Origin: Phalacrocorax aristotelis
Lineage: Eukaryota > Chordata > Aves > Suliformes > Phalacrocoracidae
Assembly: GCF_949628215.1 (NCBI RefSeq)
Contig: NC_134297.1
Location: 3,348,001-3,412,000 of the forward strand
Length of the DNA: 64,000 nucleotides
Direction of reading: 5' to 3'
Positions 59,601 through 64,000 of the stretch are shown here, piece by piece (the stretch's first letter is position 1; each line of letters opens with the position of its first letter). The notes under the pieces are model-generated. The model searched no databases. It had not been told where the DNA came from and saw only the letters and a list, made by a program, of their open reading frames with translations. Made by a program: the position numbers and the translations under genes.

Positions 59601-62600
59601 ATCAAATTTAACGGGAAGAAACTTAGGTTTACTGTCAATGACTTCTTGTTCCCCATTCCGTCTCTGACCTGAAAGTCATGCAAAACCAAGGTCCTGAGGG
59701 ACCACAGTGGGATCTGGTCCTGGTTTTAACTAAATCACATTTGCTCGCTTGCAGTGTTTTAGCAGGGTTCTCATCAAATACCTACATGAGGTGATGCTGT
59801 GAAAATTTCCACTTTTTCGGGTTCCTTAAAGAAAACTTTTCTCATATTTGTAGAAAATGCCTGCAAATACAGGTCAGATGCACTGGGAAAGGAGAAGGCA
59901 ACTCCTCCCCTTGTTTTATTAATTTGAAATTTACATTATTTTAAGGGAGTCTCATGATATTGAGTGGCCTCACCCACAATGTGTGTGGTTTTTTGGGGTT
60001 TTTGGTTTTGGTTTTTTTAATGTGCAGTTGGTAATACTGCCGGTTTAGCCAGGGAAAAAATGAAGGCGCAGGATTTGCATAAACCATCCCAAAAGTTTTG
60101 GATATACCCCAAACTCTCGCTAATGAACAATTAGCCAGCTGCAGGCCTGTTGGGGAGAGGAAGAGGAGGGAGAGGTAAATTTGAGCCTAAACCCAATGAA
60201 AATAGGTGCAGGGGAGAAGGATTTGTCAAGAACACCCAGGTTCCCGCCCACTGCGCAGGAGGGAGGCAGAGAATTCCAGGGACGGGGGAAGGAGCAGTAG
60301 GAGATGTTGTTGTTTTTAAATCGGGAACCAGTCCTATGCCAAACCCACCTCCCGTTCTCATATTGTGCGATGCTGGGATGCAGCTACACACCCCTTTCAC
60401 CCTGGAATGCTTCCAAATCATTCCGCTTGGCAGCTGTAAAAATTGATTTCAGTTTGGAAATGGCTTGTGCTTCTTCAACACTCCACTCCTATTGGGATCA
60501 TAACTTAGGCGGGATCAAGTGCCTTGTTCTCTAAGACGTGGATAACTTTTCTTTTTGGGACTGTTCAGACTTGAATGACTGCGTTGTGTGAGGCAGACAC
60601 ACATGAATTGCAAGCAGGGGTAATTTATTTATTTTTATTTATTTATTTTTACCTTTTGGCTCGGATTACTTTTTTTAATGCACCCTCAGAAAGAAAAAGA
60701 CATGCGTAAAACCATTTGCCTGCAGTGGCTGGATGGTTCGGGGTAACGGTGTATTCTCCTGAGCCTTTTGTCTAACATTTAGTAACGTAGTCACTATCCG
60801 CATTGATAGTGATCAAGAAGATCTCTCCATCTGATTTTTTTTCGCCAGGCTAAGAAGGATGATCATGCCAACCTGAAAGGTAGGAAAGAACTGGAATTTG
60901 TAGCATGTATAACTCTTGTTTCAAGGAGCTAGTACTATTGCAAAACTAGTTTCGGCAGTGTCCAGAGCTATAGCTGTAATGAAAGATGTTGTAATTCTCT
61001 TCCCTCTGCGTAGCATCTTCCAAAATGCAGAGGTTATTGCTACCAGGCCAGCTCCCTGCGCTGCAGCTGCAAGCCTCTTGAGATCACATTTTCGCCTTTG
61101 CTCCTGTGGAGATTTGTGTATTTGTTTGCTTTAGTCAAATTGAAATAAAACGTCCCTCAACCAAAAATATTCTCTTGGGCCAATGTTTTTAAAAGCTGAA
61201 TTTCTTGTCCCCCTCTGCTGGTAGGAGGTTGTATGACCTAAAGTCCATATCAGCACTGCAAAACCCCAGCAAACGGGACCCCCCTTGTCTTCTGGGGGAT
61301 GTTGGGCTTGGTTGTAATTTCATGGGAGATAGTGAGGTTCAGCCCTAGTAGTAAGAATGAATCTGTAATGCTGAGCCTGTGGACAGGGTTTTCAAGACTT
61401 GTTCTTCCTGGCGTCCTCCTGGTTTTTCCAGTTTGTGGAAACTGGAGCCTCTTCTTGCACTGGAAAGGCTTACATGAGGAACAGGACTGATGATGTGAGC
61501 CTTGTTCGACACATTCTCACGCTTAGGAGAAACTTGAGCCTAAGTTTGGAAATTGTTTGCTTGGATTTGTTCTTAGAGAAAATGTGTTACAAGAGTCTGT
61601 ATGACTTTTCTGTCTCCTGTGCATGGTATCTGTGTGCAGACACTCCTCAGACAGCTTTCAGGAATTAATCTAAAAACTTCTAAAATCTCCCCAACCAAGT
61701 TCCCCTCTCTCTTGTCCCAGTCAGCCTTACCAAAGGGTTTCAGCTAGTACATAGTGACATAACAGGGTTTGGGGTTTTGTTTTTTTTTTTTGCTTTTTTT
61801 AATGCAGTAGCAATGCTAGAAATGAACATGGAGACTATGGAATAAACCAGATACAAAGGTTCAGTCGTGGTCCCTGGGTAAATTCTTCTCTTAAGAACGT
61901 AGACTCAGAAATAATGGTTTTTTGCAGACAGGAATCTTTCCTGAACATTAAAATAGGTTAAAATGACCACTGGACAAAGGGCTGACACCTGTGAAGTCTT
62001 CCAGTTCTTTTTTCACAGCTTGTTTTAGCTAAGGAAGCAGATTTTTTTCCTTGCCAGACCAGTACCGTTTCTTGTCATTTTCTGGTAGAAGCTGAGCAAA
62101 TACATTTGGGGCCTGGGGTGTGGCATTTTCAAGTCTGGAAGATTACAGTGCATTTTGAGGTCTTTTACTTCATGACCCTTTCCTTTTGCATCCCCTTGCA
62201 CCATTCTCTGTCACCTGCAGAACAAAATGAAAAGATTTCTATAGCCAATCCTGCCATCAAGTTGTGAGTCATGATCTCTAAAGGAGAATTGCTTTGTGTT
62301 TTCCTTATAATTCCATAAAATGCCTCAGTGTTTTGTCTGAGGAAAGGACTCCCATGATTTGGACCTTGCTAAGTCACTGGAACTTGGTACTTCCTAAAAT
62401 GTTTTAATTAATGCATTTTAATTGAGCAAACTGCAAGCCTTCCCTTTCCTTGGCAAGGCAGGAAAACTATGTCCATGTTATAAACTGGGGAGCAAAAGTG
62501 GGGAGTAACCATGCCTTCCTGCAAAGTCAGGGATGGAAGCAGCAAGTCCTGACCTCTAACTTTTCTCTGAAAGGAACCCCTTCCCAATCCCTTATGGCCT

Positions 62601-62788
62601 CTCAGACTCCTAGCTGCCCCACACCTCCTGCACCTCCTTGTCTCTCTGCTCCCTAATGCTACAATTACTTTGCTCCTTTTCAGATTAAAACCGAAGACCT
62701 CAGCGACTCCTTGCAATCTACAATCCCCTCCAGGTCAGGTCACCTTGTTCAGGGATCATCAATGATGCCTGGAAGCCAAATCGCGGGG
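32637..62788 (+). CDS. POU2F3: POU2F3 (Oct-11/Skn-1a), N-terminal part, gene continues beyond the window
   Basis: POU class 2 homeobox 3 is a nuclear transcription factor that binds octamer DNA and specifies tuft and taste-type chemosensory cells and keratinocyte differentiation. Four exons join as 32637-32664, 37870-37938, 49001-49035 and 62684-62788, with consistent phases (1, 1, 0, 0), encoding residues 1-79. Recognition rests on MVNLESVHAEIKMSGDAAD, then NGLDFNRQ, then IKTEDLSDSL, all characteristic of POU2F3 N-termini (NGLDFNRQ also resembles POU2F1/2). IKTE around K46 fits a sumoylation consensus. The POU-specific domain and homeodomain are not in the window. The ATG has a strong context (A at -3, G at +4). 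Orientation and position downstream of OAF match human 11q23.3. Confidence 0.93.
35770..35925 (+). promoter_or_regulatory. POU2F3: Candidate internal TATA promoter and non-coding first exon
   Basis: TATAAATA at 35,805-35,812 is preceded by a C/T-rich segment and an E-box-like CAGCTG. The region about 30 bp downstream (near 35,836) would be the start site, and a splice donor GTGCTC|GTAAGA lies at 35,925/35,926. The predicted exon of about 90 nt has no ATG. Joined to exon 2 it would make the ATG at 37,878 (MSGDAADSTD) the first start codon, giving a POU2F3 isoform lacking the first 12 residues. This is inference from motifs only. Confidence 0.4.
36751..36805 (+). promoter_or_regulatory. Two perfect octamer motifs in intron 1
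   Basis: ATGCAAAT occurs at 36,751-36,758 and again, same orientation, at 36,798-36,805. Chance expectation for an 8-mer on both strands is about one per 30 kb, so two within 55 bp is notable. Candidate autoregulatory element for a POU factor. Confidence 0.5.
37014..37067 (+). CDS. POU2F3: Candidate cassette exon of POU2F3 (unconfirmed)
   Basis: A pyrimidine tract ending TTGTCTTTCAG precedes 54 nt bounded by donor AAGG|GTAAAT. Length is divisible by three. In the phase left by exon 1 the segment is open, reading AVPEGERGPGCGGNHHFK, and it rejoins exon 2 without changing its frame (codon 10 Glu retained). Inclusion would insert 18 residues after HA. I recall no mammalian equivalent. It may be a chance pseudo-exon. 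Confidence 0.3.
37870..37938 (+). CDS. POU2F3: POU2F3 coding exon 2
   Basis: Completes Glu10 and encodes IKMSGDAADSTDTRHEPD to VEP plus one base of Gly33; 69 nt. Acceptor TTTTCCAG, donor CCAG|GTAAGG. It contains an internal Met at residue 13 that could serve as an alternative start. Confidence 0.94.
42640..42775 (+). mobile_element. Ancient LINE 3'-end fragment (L3/CR1-like)
   Basis: The order of words GTGTAAGCTCTTTG, CAGG, GTACAGCTCTTGGCA-AATGG, GGGCTCT and TATTGTATTCCAA follows the pattern of the old amniote LINE 3' end that reads roughly 'tgtaagctctttggggcaggga...gtacagcgcctagcacaatgggg'. Strongly decayed. The family assignment is from memory of the consensus pattern. Confidence 0.45.
43306..43313 (-). 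promoter_or_regulatory. Octamer motif in intron 2
   Basis: Perfect ATTTGCAT (octamer on the minus strand) in a locally dense non-coding segment (43,210-43,440). One of five perfect octamers inside the visible POU2F3 locus. Confidence 0.4.
44718..44962. mobile_element. Palindromic dispersed element, copy 1
   Basis: A ~240-bp segment whose left half aligns to the reverse complement of its right half; the inner arms contain ATCTCCAGAAGGTGATTCAT and GGATTGCCCTCTGGAAGTGC. The outer right arm has TTAGACACCTAA and TTAGACATCTAA. It is collinear with copy 2 at 46.34 kb over essentially the whole length. The fold-back structure fits a non-autonomous DNA transposon (MITE-like). I do not recognise the family. 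Confidence 0.6.
46341..46575. mobile_element. Palindromic dispersed element, copy 2
   Basis: The inner arms are nearly perfect: CTCCAGAGGGCCATTCA (46,428-46,444) and TGAATGGCCTCTGGAG (46,480-46,495) are reverse complements apart from one extra G. Flanking bases extend the pairing to about 30 bp with few mismatches. The outer part (GACATCTAAGTCTGAACCAG) matches both the left arm of copy 1 and the inverse of its right arm. Same unrecognised family as copy 1. Confidence 0.65.
49001..49035 (+). CDS. POU2F3: POU2F3 coding exon 3
   Basis: A 35-nt microexon-like exon completing Gly33 and encoding SEQNGLDFNRQ, ending in phase 0. Acceptor TTCATTGTAG, donor CAG|GTAAGA. NGLDFNRQ is the hallmark shared with other class II POU proteins. 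Confidence 0.94.
51109..51127. repeat. Short (ATTGTT)n tract
   Basis: About three copies of ATTGTT; low-complexity intronic repeat. Confidence 0.6.
53870..54112 (+). mobile_element. MIR-type SINE interrupted by another old sequence
   Basis: GGTAGGGAGGTGTTTAACCC, then CTTACAGATGAGGCAGACACAG, and later CTGGCAGAGCTGGGATATGG, GACTCCGATTCTCTGA and TGCTCAACCAC follow MIR order and spacing. About 100 bp between TTTTCCCAAA and CTGGCAGAG does not fit MIR. It reads GATGCTGAGCACC..TTGAAATCAGTGGGTGC, a pattern common in sauropsid dispersed repeats. Confidence 0.6.
55585..55700 (+). mobile_element. Possible MIR/CORE-SINE remnant
   Basis: CACCCATTTTGCAGAAGGGC followed by GTCATAGCATAAAAAGGTGA and an AAGCCTGACATCAGAGTG segment resemble the central MIR pattern, strongly decayed. 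Boundaries are uncertain. Confidence 0.35.
57058..57192 (+). promoter_or_regulatory. POU2F3: Candidate alternative first exon in intron 3
   Basis: A TATA-like TATACAAAAG (57,058) lies about 30 bp before a plausible start site and 63 bp before an ATG at 57,121 in good context (AACATGG). From this ATG 24 codons (MESSPSSGRAYLSRRRYERG and four more) run to CAG|GTGCTC at 57,192, in phase 0, which would splice in frame to exon 4 (IKTEDL). The local CpG cluster is unusual for the intron. The donor is weak beyond GTG. Speculative. Confidence 0.25.
60073..60080 (-). promoter_or_regulatory. Octamer motif in intron 3
   Basis: Perfect ATTTGCAT in the context GGATTTGCATAAA, nearly the same context as the intron 2 site (GGATTTGCATAAG). 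Confidence 0.4.
60621..60651. repeat. (TTTA)n low-complexity tract
   Basis: Imperfect tandem TTTA units with T-rich interruptions. Confidence 0.8.
60849..60879 (+). other. POU2F3: Potential 31-nt poison exon in POU2F3 intron 3
   Basis: An excellent acceptor (eight T then CGCCAG) and a fair donor (AAAG|GTAGGA) bound 31 nt. In the phase after exon 3 it reads AKKDDHANLK; splicing to exon 4 then gives GAT TAA, an immediate stop. Inclusion would therefore trigger truncation or decay. Could equally be a chance pseudo-exon. Confidence 0.25.
62684..62788 (+). CDS. POU2F3: POU2F3 coding exon 4
   Basis: Residues 45-79: IKTEDLSDSLQSTIPSRSGH to SMMPGSQIAG. 105 nt, phase 0 at both ends, acceptor CTTTTCAG, donor GGG|GTAAGT. 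It includes the sumoylation-type motif IKTE at K46. Closely parallels the mammalian exon ending in NQMSG. Confidence 0.94.
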
Positions 62789-64000
62789 GTAAGTGACTTT
62801 GCTGCTTCAGGGATCCGGAAGTCTGAAATGGCACCGGCTAGTGAACCTCCAGAGAAGAGGCTGGTTTTGAGCCACTTGCCAAATTACATATGCCTTTTGA
62901 CTGTGGCAAAGGAAGACTTGAGGGTGCAATGGATGCAAAATCAGAAAAGTGAGTCTGTGTTGGCAAAAGTCAGCTTTCTGTGACCGAGGAAGTGAGCTTC
63001 CTCCTCAGCCTCTTTTCTGAAGAAATTCTTACATGCGTTTAAAGGGAGACTGGACATGTGCTTAGAAGAGATTTCCTTTGAGGGTTTATTAAGTAGACAA
63101 ACCACACCATGCTCAGGAAATCCCTTGAATTGAAAATAATTGGGGGCTGAGACAACACCAAGGGGAAATGTTAGATATGCTTGCCCTGGTCTTCCTTTTT
63201 CATGAGTGTCAGGTTAATGCCATTGTTGGAGATAGGATTCCAGGCTAGAGTAACCCTTGATCTTAACCAATACAGCTATCCTTGAATATGTTGCCTCAAA
63301 TTGATTTATACCAGCGAAGAAATTAATTCCTCGAGGGATTTTTTTTCCCCTAACATTGAAAATTGGAGTTTAGCACTTAACTTGTTAAATTCTAGTCAGA
63401 ATTAGATGCCGGAAGGCCACACAGTTGCTCAGTAATCTCTTCCCTCATTCTTTCACAGGGTATTCAGATCCCTTACACAATTGAGGGACTGTTCAATTTC
63501 CCCAAAGCTTCAAAGGAGTTCTTGAGAAGCTCAAAAAGCTCACCTTATTGAGTAATGAGTTCCTTTAAAAATGTATCTCTAAAGAGAGTTCGTCTTATTA
63601 TTGCGGCTTTTTTTTGTTTTGCTTTTTGCTGTCTGTCCCAGGCAAGTGCAAACTTTTAGTCCCTAATCCCAGCAAAGGACCTGGGGCTGGGACCCCAGTG
63701 GTGTGAAAGAGCACTAGGATGTAATCCTCATCTCTCAGTACCTATTGCCTGCTCTGCTCAATGCACAGAGGGGAATTCCTGGCAGCTATGTGGCAAAGAA
63801 CAGGAAATGTTTTTGGACCTGATTACTGTGTCCATTGCAATGCAATTGCTGTCAGTGCAGAGAATCAGGCACTGTTGGGCATTGCTTCTTTCTCATCTCC
63901 TCACATGGCTGGCTGAGAAACGAGCCTTCTGTGGAAAGTAGGCTCTCAGTGTTTGTGAGATGGGACAGTCAGCTGCAATTCCTATGTAATTTTAGGGATT
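62789..64000 (+). other. POU2F3 intron 4 (start), to window edge
   Basis: Intronic sequence with no further exon seen before the window ends. The next expected exon (LNASPCQD-type in human) is not present. Confidence 0.8.

Larger units (their letters stand above)
49036..62683 (+). other. POU2F3 intron 3
   Basis: A 13.6-kb intron. It contains MIR-like fragments near 53.9 and 55.6 kb, a candidate alternative first exon at 57.09-57.19 kb, an octamer at 60,073, a (TTTA)n tract at 60.62 kb and a 31-nt potential poison exon at 60,849. No independent gene recognised; open frames at 57.0-57.5 and 58.46-58.83 kb match no family I know. Confidence 0.75.

Overview
This is a vertebrate nuclear genome window. 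It contains split genes with GT-AG introns, CpG-rich promoters, long non-coding stretches and old repeats, with no bacterial or phage organisation. The gene content and order match human chromosome 11q23.3, where OAF is followed by POU2F3 in the same orientation. Moderate introns, scarcity of young transposons and ancient sauropsid-type repeat fragments suggest a bird or other sauropsid. The species cannot be fixed from sequence alone.

Layout. Bases 1 to about 15,650 are intergenic and hold an (AATAAG)n microsatellite at 5.7 kb, a decayed ~20-bp tandem repeat at 7.5-7.7 kb and a C-rich quadruplex-capable tract at 7.9 kb. A CpG island at 15.66-16.9 kb covers the promoter and first exon of OAF. 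OAF is complete: four coding exons on the + strand (16,427-26,607) encode a 275-residue secreted protein, with a likely poly(A) signal at 27,930. The spacer from 28.0 to 32.3 kb holds two orphan CpG-rich blocks (29.2-29.6 and 30.4-30.6 kb).

POU2F3, the class II POU-domain regulator of tuft/chemosensory cells and keratinocytes, begins at 32,637 and runs off the right edge. Four N-terminal coding exons are present (32,637-32,664; 37,870-37,938; 49,001-49,035; 62,684-62,788), encoding residues 1-79. The POU-specific domain and homeodomain lie beyond the window.

The most interesting material is the 5' architecture of POU2F3. A near-palindromic pair of octamer (Oct-factor) sites lies about 270 bp before the ATG. 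The leader is open in frame with the coding sequence. A TATA-box promoter candidate sits inside intron 1. A 54-nt phase-compatible cassette-exon candidate lies just before exon 2, a second candidate first exon lies in intron 3, and a 31-nt potential poison exon precedes exon 4. Together these suggest unannotated N-terminal isoforms and autoregulation. Separately, intron 2 holds two diverged copies of a ~240-bp palindromic element that I do not recognise.
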